Shown: positions 44,714 through 57,102, counted from the first letter of the stretch. The stretch is 64,000 nt of DNA from Aegilops tauschii subsp. strangulata (GCF_002575655.3 NC_053040.3:151157148-151221147), one strand, 5' to 3'. Program-made: numbers and translations. The notes: a model not told the origin generated them from the letters alone.

Positions 44714-45832
44714 ATGCGTGCTCTATTTTGGAACCTGTGGGGCTTCGGCCATGATGGCCGCCGCAGGCAACTCATGGAATATATGCGCGATGAATCTGTA
44801 GATGTGGTAGCGATCCAGGAGACGATGCGCTCCGAGTTCTCACTAGTTGAACTTGAGCTCCTTAGCAGACACTTATTTGGCATTGGCTGCCATCTAGTGG
44901 AGTGGCGGGTCACTCCGGGGGCATCCTTCTAGGTGTGAAGGATACTACCTTTCAGGTGGGATCCATGGACTGTGGATCCCACTTCGTCAGCATGGAAGTT
45001 TGGGAGCGTGAGATGAACTTCAAGTGGGGGATCATTGTGGTCTACGGCCCGGCTAACCACCATCGCTCGGCCGCTTTCCTAGCTGAGCTCCATACCAAGA
45101 TATCCTCCGCTACCCTCCCGGTGGTGGTGGGAGGAGATTTTAACCTTCTCCGCTCCGCCGCTGAGAAGAGTAACTCACGTGTCGGTCTTGCTGACATCCG
45201 GAGATTGAATGACTGGGTTGCTAACTTAGGCCTTTTGGAGCTTGACAGGGTCTGGGCGAGGTTCACCTGGACTAATAGACAGGTTGCCCCTACCCTTGGT
45301 GTCCTCGATCGAGTATTCGTTTCCCCTGAGTGGGATCTTTGATTTCCCTTAGCGTCTCTTCAGGCTATTACGCGCATCGGGTCCGACCAAGTGCCCCTAC
45401 TCTTATCCTCCATGGATGAGAGACCCCGTTCCCCTCCCCGGTCAGGTTCGAAGGCTTCTGGCTTCGACAACCAGACATTGTGGCTGCCGTCCAGGCACAT
45501 TGGGCCGCGGCACTTAACGAACCCCATAGGCAGATGTCCATCCCGGACGAGTGGCATCACCTATCTAAACGGTCCACGCAATTCATGAAGGGCTAGGGAG
45601 CAAACATAGGAAGGGACCTTCGGGTCCAGAAGGCCTCCCTTCTTGAGGAGATTCGCTCCCTTGACCTCCGAGCTGACATTTCAGGTCTCTCCGCAGAGGA
45701 ATGGGCTCATAGATATAATCTGGAAGATTCTCTTATGGACATTTACTCTAAAGAAGAGGAGTATTGGCGCCAGCGAGGCTCTTTGAACTGGGTGTTGTTT
45801 GGAGATGCCAACACTGCCTACTTCCAGGCCAT
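44714..45832 (+). pseudogene. LINE ORF2, endonuclease part, broken
   Basis: Starts MRALFWNLWGFG, two bases after the ORF1 stop (TGA-TC-ATG). AP-type endonuclease motifs are visible: N in WNLWG, E in IQET, VYGP, GDFN, and LDRVF. The usual terminal SDH motif reads SDQ at 45382-45390, losing the catalytic His. A frameshift lies near 44905-44930, TGA at 45340-45342, another shift near 45435 and TAG at about 45592-45594. This nuclease would nick target DNA to prime reverse transcription. The frame then continues toward the RT and is split by G2. Confidence 0.75.
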
Positions 45833-47562
45833 TGATACGTCTCCAACGTATCTATAATTTTTGATTGCTCCATGCTATATTATATTCTGTTTTGGACATT
45901 ATTGGGCTTTATTATACACTTCTATATTATTTTTGGGACTAACCTGTTAACCGGAGGCCCATCCTAGATTGCTGTTTTTTGCCTATTTCAGAGTTTTGCA
46001 GAAAAAGAATATCAAACGGAGTCCAAACGGAATGAAACCTTCGGGAACGTGATTTTCGGAACGAACGTGATCCAGAGGACTTGGACCCTACGTCAAGACA
46101 TCAACCAGGAGGGCACGAGGTAGGGGGCGTGCCTACCCCCCTGGCGCGCCCTCCACCCTCATGGGCCCCCTGTTGCTCCACCGACGTACTCCTTCCTCCT
46201 ATATATACCTACGTACCCCCAAACTACCAGATACGGAGCCAAAAACCTAATTCCACCACCGCAACCTTCTGTACCCGTTAGATCCCATCTTGGGGCCTGT
46301 TCCGGAGCTCCGCCGGAGGGGGCATCGATCACAGAGGGCTTCTACATCAACACCATAGCCTCTCCGATGATGTGTGAGTAGTTTACCTCAGACCTTCGGG
46401 TCCATAGTTATTAGCTAGATGGCTTCTTCTCTCTTTTTGGATCTCAATACAATGTTCTCCCCCTCTCTCGTGGAGATCTATTCGATGTAATCTTCTTTTG
46501 CGGTGTGTTTGTCGAGACCGATGGATTGTGGGTTTATCATAAAGTTTATCTATGAACAATATTTGAATCTTCTGAATTCTTTTATGTATGATTGGTTATC
46601 TTTGCAAGTCTCTTCGAATTATCAGTTTGGTTTCGCCTACTAGATTGATCTTTCTTGCAATGGGAGAAGTGCTTAGCTTTGGGTTCAATCTTGCGGTGTC
46701 CTTTCCCAGTGACAGTAGGGGCAGCAAGGCACGTATTGTATTGTTGCCATCGAGGATAACAAGATGGGGTTTATATCATATTGCATGAGTTTATCCCTCT
46801 ACATCATGTCATCTTGCTTAAGGCGTTAGTCTGTTCTTATGAACTTAATACTCTAGATGCATGCTGGATAGCGGTCGATGTGTGGAGTAATAGTAGTAGA
46901 TGCAGGCAGGAGTCGGTCTACTTGTCTCGGACGTGATGCCTATATACATGATCATACCTAGATATTCTCATAACATTGCTCAATTCTGTCAATTGCTCAA
47001 TAGTAATTTGTTCACCCACCGTAATACTTATGCTCTTGAGAGAAGCCACTAGTGAAACCTATGGCCCCGGGGTCTATTTTCCATCATATTAATCTCCCGG
47101 CAACAAGCTATTTCTGGCACCATTTTTATTTTACTTTCTTTACTCTCTTTTTTGACAGAAAGACTGTAAGGGAACCCCTTACAGTATAATTGGTGCAACA
47201 AACCCAAATTGCAAGTACCATGGCTTGAACCTGGATGGGTGGGAAGGCATCAGCCCCTTCCCACCACTAGGCTATGCCTTAGTCTGCACTTTACTTTGCA
47301 TCTTTATCATAAAAATACCAAAAATATTATCTTATCATATCTATCAGATCTCACTCTCGTAAGTGACCGTGTAGGGATTGACAACCCCTTATCGCGTTGG
47401 TTGCGAGGATTTATTTGTTTGTGTAGGTGCGAGGGACTCGTGCGTGGCCTCCTACTGGATTGATACCTTGGTTCTAAAAAACTGAGGGAAATACTTACGC
47501 TACTTTGCTGCATCACCCTTTCCTCTTCAAGGGAAAACCAACGCAGTGCTCAAGAGGTAGCA
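45833..47562 (+). repeat. G2 left LTR
   Basis: TGATACGTCTCC...GGTAGCA, 1,730 bp including a 144-bp SINE insertion plus duplication. A TATA box, TATATATA, lies at 46200-46207. Confidence 0.85.
47145..47288 (-). mobile_element. tRNA-derived SINE in the G2 left LTR
   Basis: Minus strand. Box A TAGCCTAGTGG and box B GGTTCAAGCC are both recognisable, as in RNA polymerase III promoters. The 3' end reads CTTTCTGTCAAAAAA. The 7-bp duplication CTTTACT occurs at 47138-47144 and 47289-47295. The right LTR of G2 lacks it, so it arrived after G2 inserted. The tail GTCAAAAAA is like LINE 3' ends, fitting LINE-driven movement. Confidence 0.75.
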
Positions 47563-47573
47563 AGAAGGATTTC

Positions 47574-47592
47574 TGGCGCCGTTGCCAGGGAG
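47574..47592 (+). other. G2 primer binding site (tRNA-Asp)
   Basis: TGGCGCCGTTGCCAGGGAG, complementary to tRNA-Asp 3' end with one mismatch (A for G). Confidence 0.75.
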
Positions 47593-47783
47593 TCTACGCA
47601 AAAGTCAACATACCAAGTACCCGTCACAAACCCTTATCTCCCGCATTACATTATTTGCCATTTGCCTATCGTTTTCCTCTCCCCCACTTCACCCTTGCCG
47701 TTTTATTCGCCCTCTCTTTTTTCGTTCGCTTCTTTTTCGCTTGCTTCTTGTTTGCTCGTGTGTTGGATTGCTTGCTCGTCACG

Positions 47784-48735
47784 ATGGCTCAAGATAATAC
47801 CAAATTATGTGACTTTACCAATACCAACAATAATGATTTCCTTAGCACTCCGGTTGCTCCTCTTACCGATACTGAATCTTGTGAAATCAATGCTGCTTTG
47901 TTGAATCTTGTCATGAAAGATCAGTTTGCCGGCCTTCCTAGTGAAGATGCCGCTTCCCATCTAAATAGCTTCGTTGATTTGTGTGATATGCAAAAGAAGA
48001 AAGATGTGGACAATGATATTGTTAAATTGAAGCTATTTCCTTTTTCGCTTAGAGATCGTGCTAAAGCTTGGTTTTCGTCTTTGCCTAAAAATAGTATTGA
48101 TTCATGGAACAAGTGCAAAGATGCTTTTATCTCTAAGTATTTTCCTCACGCTAAGATCATCTCTCTTAGAAACGATATTACGAATTTTAAGCAACTTGAT
48201 CATGAACATGTTGCACAAGCTTGGGAGAGGATGAAATTAATGATACGTAATTGCCCTACACATGGTTTGAATTTGTTTATGATTATACAAAAAAATTATG
48301 CCGGATTGAATTTTGCTTCTAGAAATATTTTAGATTCGGCCGTGGGAGGCACTTTTATGGAAATCACTTTAGGAGAAGCTACTAAACTCCTAGATAATAT
48401 TATGATTAATTATTCTCAATGGCACACTGAAAGATCTACTAATAAAAAAAGTGCACGCGATAGAAGAAATTTATGTTTTGAGTGGAAAGATGGATGAACT
48501 TATGAAATTATTTGCTACTAAGAGTGTTTCTTCTGATCCTAATGATATGCCTTTGTCTACTTTGATTGAGAATAATAATGAATCTATGGATGTGAATTTT
48601 GTTGGTAGGAATAATTTTGGTAACAACGCATATAGAGGAAACTTTAATCCTAGGCCTTATCCTAGTAATTCCTCTAATAATTATGGAAATTCCTAAAACA
48701 ATTCTTATGGAAACTTTAATAAGATGCCTTCTTAA
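47784..48735 (+). pseudogene. G2 gag, frameshifted and stopped
   Basis: ATG at 47784 (MAQDNTKLCDF). A gypsy gag domain at about residues 80-180 shows FPFSLRDRAKAWFSSLP, ISKYFPHAKI, LRNDITNF and AQAWERMKLMIRNCPTHGL. In a 7-A run at 48444-48450 the frame shifts; the continuation (48451 on, LMKLFATKSVSS) carries TAA at 48694-48696 and TAA at 48733-48735 before the protease frame. An Asn/Gly-rich segment (NNFGNNAYRGNFNPRPYPSN) lies near the end. Gag builds the particle that packages RNA. Confidence 0.75.
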
Positions 48736-48759
48736 TTTGAGACTAGTGTTAAGGAATTT

Positions 48760-49866
48760 ATGAATTCACAAAAGAATTTCAATGCTTTGCTTGAAGAAAA
48801 AAGGCTTAAAGTTGATGAATTGGCTAGGAATGTTGATAGAATTTCTCTTGATGTTGACTCTTTAAAACTTAGATCTATTCCTCCTAAGCATTATATCAAT
48901 GAGTCTCTCAAAGCCATGAGAATTTCCATTGATGAGTGCAAAGAAAGAACCGCTAGGATGCGTGCTAAGAAAGATTGCTTTGTGAAAGCGTGTTCTGCAA
49001 ATTTCTATGAAAATAAAGATGAAGATCTAAAAGTTATTGATGTGTCCCCTATTAAATCTGCGTTTTGCAATATGAATCTTGATAATGATGGGACTGAATA
49101 TGATCCTCCTTTACCTAGAAGGCGTTCCGGAAATTCGGAGTTTTTAGATCTTGATGCTAAAATTGATAAAAGTGGGATTGAAGAGATCAAAACATTAGAT
49201 ATTAATGAACCCACTATTTTGGATTTCAAGGAATTTAATTATGATAATTGCTCTTTGATAGATTGTATTTCCTTGTTGCAATCCGTGCTAAATTCTCCTC
49301 ATGCTTATAGCCAAAATAAAGCCTTTACCAAACATATCGTTGATGCTTTGATGCAATCTTATGAAGAAAAACTGGAGTTGGAAGTTTCTATCCCAAGAAA
49401 ACTTTATGATGAGTGGGAACCTACTATTAAATTTAAAATTAAAAATCATGAATGCTATGCTTTGTGTGATTTGGGTGCTAGTGTTTCCACGATTCCAAAG
49501 ACTTTATGCGATTTGCTAGGGTTCCGTGATTTTGATGATTGCTCTCTAAACTTGCACCTTGCGGATTCCATTATTAAGAAACCTATGGGAAGAATTAATG
49601 ATGTTCTTATTGTTGCAAATAGGAACTATGTGCCCGTAGATTTTATTGTTCTTGATATAGATTGCAATCCTTCATGTCCTATTATTCTTGGTAGACCTTT
49701 CATTAGAACGATTGGTGCAATTATTGATATGAAGGAAGGGAATATTAGATTCCAATTTCCATTAAAGAAAGGCATGGCACACTTCCCTAGAAAGAAAATA
49801 AAATTACCTTATGAATATATTATGAGAGCCACTTATGGATTGCCTACCAAAGATGGCAATACCTAG
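48760..49866 (+). CDS. G2 protease-containing ORF, 368 aa
   Basis: Open frame from MNSQKNFNALLEEKR to TAG at 49864-49866, in the same frame as the gag C-terminal part, so it is likely the rest of a gag-pro polyprotein. The aspartic protease has D237-L-G-A-S (LCDLGASVSTIP) and I309-L-G-R-P-F near residue 309, and ends with an Arg/Lys-rich tail (HFPRKKIKLPYEY). It is intact, but it is reachable only past the two stops upstream. No RT follows. Immediately after the stop comes the shared post-stop motif. Confidence 0.7.
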   Translation: MNSQKNFNALLEEKRLKVDELARNVDRISLDVDSLKLRSIPPKHYINESLKAMRISIDECKERTARMRAKKDCFVKACSANFYENKDEDLKVIDVSPIKSAFCNMNLDNDGTEYDPPLPRRRSGNSEFLDLDAKIDKSGIEEIKTLDINEPTILDFKEFNYDNCSLIDCISLLQSVLNSPHAYSQNKAFTKHIVDALMQSYEEKLELEVSIPRKLYDEWEPTIKFKIKNHECYALCDLGASVSTIPKTLCDLLGFRDFDDCSLNLHLADSIIKKPMGRINDVLIVANRNYVPVDFIVLDIDCNPSCPIILGRPFIRTIGAIIDMKEGNIRFQFPLKKGMAHFPRKKIKLPYEYIMRATYGLPTKDGNT

Positions 49867-52688
49867 ATCTATCCTTGCTTTTATGCCTAGCTAGGGGCGT
49901 TAAACGATAGCACTTGCTGGGAGGCAACCCAATTTTATTTTTAGTTTTTTTTTGCTTTTTGCTTCTGTTTAGGAATAAATATTTGTTCTAGCCTCTGGTT
50001 AGATGTGTTTTTATGTTTTAATTTGTGTTTGTGCCAAGTTAAACCTATAGGATCTTCTTGGATGATAGTTATTTGATCTTGCTGTAAATTCCAGAAACTT
50101 TCTGTTCACGGAAACAATTGTTAAAAATCACCAGAACGTGATAAAATATTGATTCCAATTGCTGCTGATCAATAAACAAATTTTCTAGGTCTTCCTATTT
50201 TGGCTGAATTTTTGGAGTTCCAGAAGTTTGCGTTAGTTACAGATTACTACAGACTGTTCTGTTTTTGACAGATTCTGTTTTTCGTGTGTTGTTTGGTTAT
50301 TTTGATGAATCTATGGCTAGTAAAATAGTTCATAAACCATAGAGAAGTTGGAATACAGTAGGTTTAACACCAATATAAATAAAGAATGAGTTCATTACAG
50401 TACCTTGAAGTGGTATTTTGTTTTCTTTCGCTAACGGAGCTCACGAGATTTTCTGCTGAGTTTTGTGTTGTGAAGTTTTCAAGTTTTGGGTAAAGATTTG
50501 ATGGATTATGGAACAAGGAGTGGCAAGAGCCTAAGATTGGGGATGCCCATGGCACCCCAAGGTAATCTAAGGACACCAAAAAGCCAAAGCTTGGGGATGC
50601 CCCGGAAGGCATCCCCTCTTTCGTCTTCGTCCATCGGTAACTTTACATGGAGCTATGTTTTCATTCACCACATGATATGTGTTTTGATTGGAGCGTCTTG
50701 TATGATTTGATTCTTTGCTTTACCACAATCATATTTGCTGTACACACCCTTTGAGAGAGACACACATGATTCGGAAATTATTAGAATACTCTATGTGCTT
50801 CACTTATATCTTTTGAGTTATATAGTTTTTGCTCTAGTGCTTCACTTATCTCTTTTAGAGCACGGTGGTGGATTTGTTTTATAGAAACTATTATTCTCTC
50901 ATGCTTCACTTAGATTATTTTCAGAGTCTTAAACAGCATGTTAATTTTCTTAAATAATCCTAATATGCAAGGTATTCAAGATTAGTAAAAACTTTCTTAT
51001 GAGTGTGTTGAATACTAAGAGAAGTTTGATGCTTGATGATTGTTTTGAGACATGGAAGTAGTGATATCAAAGTTGTGCTAGTTGAGTAGTTGTGAATTTG
51101 AGAAATACTTGTGTTGAAGTTTGCAAGTCCCGTAGCATGCACGTATCGTAAACGTTATGTAACAAATTTGAAACATGAGGTGTTCTTTGAGTGTCTTCCT
51201 TATGAGTGGCGGTCGGGGACGAGCGATGGTCTTTTCCTACCAATCTATCCCCCTAGGAGCATGCGCGTAATGCTTGGTTTTTGATGACTTGTAGATTTTT
51301 GCAATAAGTATGTGAGTTCTTTATGACTAATGTTGAGTCCATGGATTATACGCACTCTCACCTTTCCATCATTGCTAGCCTCTTCGGTACCGTGCATTGC
51401 CCTTTCTCACATTGAGAGTTGGTGCAAACTTCGCCGGTGCATCCAAACCCCGTGATATGATACGCTCTTTCACACATAAACCTCCTTATATCTTCCTCAA
51501 AACAACCACCATACCTACCTATTATGGCATTTCCATTGCCATTCCGAGATATATTGCCATGCAACTTTCCACCGTTCCGTTTATCATGACACGTTCATCA
51601 TTGTCATGTTGCTTTGCATGATCATGTAGTTGACATAGTATTTGTGGCAGAGCCACCGTTCATAATTCTTTCATACATGTCACTCTTGGTTTATTGCATA
51701 TCTCGGTACACCGCCGGAGGCATTCATATAGAGTCATACTTTGTTCTAGTATCGAGTTGTAATCATTGAGTTGTAAATAAATAGAAGTGTGATGATCATC
51801 ATTTTCTAGAGCATTGTCCCAAGGGAGGAATATAAAAAAAGAGAAAGGCCATAAAAAAGAGAAGAAGGCCCAAAAAAAGTGAGAGAAAAAGAGAGAAGGG
51901 ACAATGCTACTATCCTTTTTCCACACTTGTGCTTCAAAGTAGCACCATGATCTTCATGATAGAGAGTCTCTTGTTTTGTCACTTTCATATACTAGTGGGA
52001 ATTTTTCATTATAGAACTTGGCTTGTATATTCCAACAATGGGCCTCCTCAAGTGCCCTAGGTCTTCGTGAGCAAGCAAGTTGGATGCACACCCACTTAGT
52101 TTCTTTTGTTGAGCTTTCATATATTTATAGCTCTAGTGCATCCGTTGCATGGCAATCCCTACTCCTTGCATTAACATCAATCGATGGGCATCTCCATAGC
52201 TCATTGATTAGCCTCATTGATGTGAGACTTTCTCCTTTTTTGTCTTCTCCACATAACCCCCATCATTATATTCTATTTCACCCATAGTGCTATATCCATG
52301 GCTCACGCTCATGTATTGCGTGAAAGTTGAAATTTTTTGAGATTACTAAACTATGAAACAATTGCTTGGCTTCTCATCGGGGTTGTGCATGATGAGAGCA
52401 TTCTTGTGTGACGAAAATGGAGCATGACTAAACTATATGATTTTGTAGGGATGAAATTTCTTTGGCCATGTTATTTTGAGAGGACATAATTGCCTAGTTA
52501 GTATGCTTGAAGTATTATTATTTTTATGTCAATATTGAACTTTTATCTTGAATCTTTCGGATCTGAATATTCATATCACAATTAAGAAGAATTACATTGA
52601 AATTATGCCAAGTAGCATTCCACATCAAAAATTCTGTTTTTATCATTTACCTACTCGAGGACGAGCAGGAATTAAGCTTGGGGATGCT
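49867..52688 (+). other. G2 3' non-coding region
   Basis: Parallel to the G1 region at 24562-27412, starting with ATCTATCCTTG and the motif near 49889. Contains the hairpin pair at 50537-50616 and a purine-rich stretch (GAGAAAAAGAGAGAAGGG, about 51881-51899). No sense ORF. Confidence 0.65.
50537..50616 (+). other. Hairpin pair in G2
   Basis: Hairpin A 50537-50560 (TTGGGGATGCC / GGCACCCCAA). Hairpin B 50593-50616 (GGGGATGCC / GGCATCCCC, loop CCGGAA), identical to G1. Confidence 0.7.
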
Positions 52689-55600
52689 TGATACGTCTCC
52701 AACGTATCTATAATTTTTGATTGCTCCATGCTACACTATATTCTATTTTCGACATTATTGGGCTTTATTATACACTTTTATATTATTTTTGGGACTAACC
52801 TATTAACCGGAGGCCCAGCCTAGAATTGTTGTTTTTTGCCTATTTCAGAGTTTCGCAGAAAAAGAATATCAAACGGAGTCCAAACGGAATGAAACCTTCG
52901 GGAACGTGATTTTCGGAACGAACGTGATCTAGAGGACTTGGACCCTACGTCAAGACATCAACCAGGAGGGCGCGAGGTAGGGGGGCGCGCCTCCCCCCCC
53001 CCTCGGGCGCGCCCTCCACCCTCGTGGGCCCCCTGTTGCTCCACCGACGTACTCCTTCCTCCTATATATACCTACGTACCCCCAAACTACCAGATACGGA
53101 GCCAAAAACCTAATTTGACCACCGCAACCTTCTGTACCCGTGAGATCCCATCTTGGGGCCTGTTCCAGAGCTCGGCCGGAAGGGGCATCGATCACGGAGG
53201 GCTTCTACATCAACACCATAGCCTCTCCGATGATGTGTGAGTAGTTTACCTCAGACCTTCGGGTCCATAGTTATTAGCTAGATGGCTTCTGGTCTCAATA
53301 CAATGTTCTCCCCCTCTCTTGTGGAGATCTATTCAATGTAATCTTCTTTTGCGGTGTGTTTGTTGAGACCGATGAATTGTGGGTTTATGATCAAGTTTAT
53401 CTATGAACAATATTTGAATCTTCTGAATTCTTTTATGTACGATTGGTTATCTTTGCAAGTCTCTTCGAATTATGAGTTTGGTTTCGCCTACTAGATTGAT
53501 CTTTCTTGTAATGGGAGAAGTGCTTAGCTTTGGGCTCAATCTTGCGGTGTCCTTTCCCAGTGACAGTAGGGGCAGCAAGGCACGTATTGTATTGTTGCCA
53601 TCGAGGATAACAAGATGGGCTTTATATCATCTTGCATGAGTTTATCCCTCTACATCATGTCATCTTGCTTAAAGCGTTACTCTGTTCTTATGAACTTAAT
53701 ACTCTAGATGCATGTGTTGGGAATTGTAGCATAATTTTAAAATTTTCCTACGCTCACCAAGATGCATCTATGGAGTATACTAGCAACGAGGGGAAAGGAG
53801 TGCATCTACATACCCTTGTAGATCGCGAGCGGAAGCGTTCCAATGAACGTGGATGACGGAGTCGTACTCGCCGTGATCCAAATCACCGATGACCGAGTGC
53901 CGAACGGACGGCACCTCCGCGTTCAACACACGTACGGTGCAGCGACGTCTCCTCCTTCTTGATCCAGCAAGGGGGAAGGAGAGGTTGATGGAGATCCAGC
54001 AGCACAACGGCGTGGTGGTGGATGTAGCGGGTCTCGGCAGGGCTTCGCCGAGCTCCTGGGAGGGGGGCGCCGGCCAAGATCCATCTGGAGGGGGGGCGGC
54101 GGCCAAGGGGGTGGCTTGCCCCCCAAGGCAAGTGGGGCGCCCCCCCACCCTACGGTTTCCAACCCTAGGCGCAGGGGGGAGGCCCATGGGGGGCGCCCAG
54201 CCCACTAGGGGCTGGTTCCCTTCCCACTTCAGCCCACGGGGCCCTCCGGGATAGGTGGCCCCACCCGGTGGACCCCCGGGACCCTTCCGGTGGTCCCGGT
54301 ACAATACCGGTAAGCCCTGAAACTTTCCCGGTGGCCGAAACTTGACTTCCTATATATAATTCTTCACCTCCGGACCATTCCGGAACTCCTCGTGACGTCC
54401 GGGATCTCATCCGGGACTCCGAACAACTTTCGGGTTTCCGCATACACATATCTCTACAACCCTAGCGTCACCGAACCTTAAGTGTGTAGACCCTACGGGT
54501 TCGGGAGACATGCAGACATGACCGAGACGCCTCTCCGGTCAATAACCAACAGCGGGATCTGGATACCCATGTTGGCTCCCACATGTTCCACGATGATCTC
54601 ATCGGATGAACCACGATGTCGAGGATTCAATCAATCCCGTATGCAATTCCCTTTGTCAATCGGTATGTTACTTGCCCGAGATTCAATCGTCGGTATCCCA
54701 ATACCTTGTTCAATCTCGTTACCGGCAAGTCTCTTTACTCGTACCGCAATGCATGATCCCATGACTAACGCCTTAGTCACACTGAGCTCATTATGATGAT
54801 GCATTACCGAGTGGGCCCAGAGATACCTCTCCGTCACACGGAGTGACAAATCCCAGTCTCGATCCGTGCCAACCCAACAGACACTTTCGGAGATACCCGT
54901 AGTGCACCTTTATAGTCACCCAGTTACGTTGTGACGTTTGGCACACCTAAAGCACTCCTACGGTATCCGGGAGTTGAACGATCTCATGGTCTAAGGAAAA
55001 GATACTTGACATTGGAAAAGCTCTAGCAAACGAAACTACACGATCTTTTATGCTATGCTTAGGATTGGGTCTTGTCCATCACATCATTCTCCTAATGATG
55101 TGATCCCATTATCAACGACATCCAATGTCCATAGTCAGGAAACCATGACTATCGGTTGATCAACGAGCTAGTTAACTAGAGGCTTACTAGGGACACGTTG
55201 TGGTCTATATATTCACACATGCATTACGATTTCCGGATAACACAATTATAGCATGAACAATAGACAATTACCATGAACAAACAAATATAATAATAACCAT
55301 TTATTATTGCCTCTAGGGCATATTTCCAACAGCATGCTGGATAGCGGTCGATGTGTGGAGTAATAGTAGTCGATGCAGGCAGGAGCCGGTCTATTTGTCT
55401 CGGACGTGATGCCTATATACATGATCATACCTAGATATTCTCATAACTATGCTCAATTCTGTCAATTGCTCAACAGTAATTTGTTCACCCACCGTAATAC
55501 TTATGCTCTTGAGAGAAGCCACTAGTGAAACCTATAGCCCCCGGGTCTATTTTCCATCATATTAATCTCCCGACAACAAGCTATTTCTGGCGCCGTTTTT

Positions 55601-55884
55601 ATTTTACTTTCTTTACTTTGCATCTTTATCATAAAAATACCAAAAATATTATCTTATCATATCTATCAGATCTCACTCTCATAAGTGACCGTGTAGGGAT
55701 TGACAACCCCTTATCGCGTTGGTTGCGAGGATTTATTTGTTTGTGTAGGTCCGAGGGACTCGTGCGTGGCCTCCTACTGGATTGATACCTTGGTTCTCAA
55801 AAACTGAGGGAAATACTTACGCTACTTTGTTGCATCACCCTTTCCTCTTCAAGGGAAAACAAACGCAGTGCTCAAGAGGTAGCA
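52689..55884 (+). repeat. G2 right LTR, split by a copia solo LTR
   Basis: LTR parts 52689-53714 and 55337-55884, 1,574 bp together, close to the left LTR minus its SINE. A TATA box lies at 53063-53070. Confidence 0.85.
53715..55331 (-). mobile_element. Copia solo LTR (BARE/Angela-type)
   Basis: 1,617 bp, minus strand, TGTTGGAAATATGCCCTAGA to ...CAATTCCCAACA. Perfect duplication GCATG at 53710-53714 and 55332-55336. A single LTR with target duplication is the footprint of LTR-LTR recombination that removed the body. Short open frames on it are LTR sequence. Confidence 0.85.
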
Positions 55885-55889
55885 GACAT

Positions 55890-57102
55890 CGCTAATGGTC
55901 GTCGGAGGCGCTGCTCCATTCCCCTTTTATGTGAAGGAGGTCAGCTCTTCCAGGAACCCCGAGCGATCCGATCATTAGTTGATGATTTTTACAAGTCACT
56001 GTTTGTTGGCCGCCCTAGGGGTGGGATCGCCCTCGCGGTGAATTTTTGGTCACCTGACCAGTAGGTCTTGCATGAGGAGAATGCTGCGCTTCTTGCTCCC
56101 TTTGATGCCGCGGAGGTAGAGGCTTTTGTCAAAGCGATGAACCCAGCCTCGGCTCCAGGGCCCGATGGCCTCCCGGTTCGCTTCTTCCAGGCATTCTGGC
56201 CGATGGTCAAGGAGATCATCCTTGACTTGTTCCTCGAGTTCTCTTGAGGAACTTTGGACGTGTCCCGACTCAACTACGGGATCATCTCCCTGATCTCGAA
56301 GGTCCCTGGCGCAGCCGACATTCGGCAGTTCCGACCCATCACGGTCCTCAACGTGTTGTTTCGGATCTTGGCCAAAGGGTACGCCACTAGGGCGGCCCTA
56401 ATTGCACCCCAGATCCACCACCCGAACCAGACGGCCTTCACGAAGGGTCGATATATTTTGGATGGGATTCTCGTCCTCCACGAGGTCATCCATGAAGTCA
56501 AGAGCAAGCGCCTTCGTGTGGTGTTCTTTAAGATTGACTTCCATAAAGCGTACGACACTGTACATTGGTCCTTCCTTCAGGAGGTGTTGATGAGGCGTGG
56601 TTTTGATCACCATTGGGTGGCCGGATCATGCAGCTGGTTATGAGCGGACGCATGGTTGTCAACATAAATGGGGAGGTCGGGCCGTACTTCCAGACCGGCC
56701 AGGAGGTACGGCAGGGCAATCCCGTCTCCCCTTTCCTATTCAATCTAGTGGTCGACGCTCTAACTACGATCCTAGACTTGGTCAAGCGGGCAGGCCACAT
56801 TAGGGGGATTTTCCCCCATCTGGTGGCTAATGGAGGTTTGACCCATCTCCAGTATGCGGACAACACCATTATTATGGTGCAGGGCTCGGATGAGGATATA
56901 CGACACCTCAAGTTCCTCCTTCTCTGATTTCAGGAGATGCCGGGCCTCACGATTAACTTCACCAAGAGCGAAGTGATGGTCCTTGGGTACTCCGCGGAGG
57001 AAGCCTAGTGAATTGCTAATCGCTTGTACTGTCGCTTGGGATCCTTCCCAACTACCTACCTCGGCATGCCGATTAGTGACACCCGCCTACAGGAAAAATA
57101 CT
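55890..57102 (+). pseudogene. LINE ORF2, reverse transcriptase part, broken
   Basis: Motifs in order: FVKAMNPASAPGPDGLPVRF, LISKVPGAADIRQFRPI, KIDFHKAYDTVHW (motif A), GQEVRQGNPVSPFLF and LQYADNTIIM. The YADD catalytic pair reads YADN (56853-56864), removing one metal-binding Asp. Stops occur at 56062-56064 (TAG), 56245-56247 (TGA), 56925-56927 (TGA) and 57006-57008 (TAG), with a frameshift near 56615-56640. The final frame reads LGMPISDTRLQEKYL, then G3 starts at 57103. The copy cannot make active RT. Confidence 0.8.

Larger units (their letters stand above)
45833..55884 (+). mobile_element. Gypsy-type LTR retrotransposon G2, gag-protease only
   Basis: 10,052 bp including two nested insertions. 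Left LTR 45833-47562, primer site, gag and protease (47784-49866), 2.8 kb non-coding 3' region, right LTR 52689-55884. TG...CA ends. Flanking 5-mers are GCCAT (45828-45832) and GACAT (55885-55889). No RT or integrase between the protease and the right LTR, so it would need enzymes from another element. Same LTR group as G1. Confidence 0.85.
41480..57102 (+). mobile_element. LINE (L1-clade), split by G2 and cut by G3
   Basis: ORF1 occupies 41503-44711, ORF2 occupies 44714-45832 and 55890-57102. G2 (45833-55884) inserted in ORF2: left flank GCCAT, right flank GACAT, one mismatch, with the LINE reading on across it (FQA... then ...ANGRRRR). G3 begins at 57103 inside the region after the reverse transcriptase motifs. 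The 3' end is outside the window. Many stops and frameshifts make it a dead copy. Confidence 0.8.
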
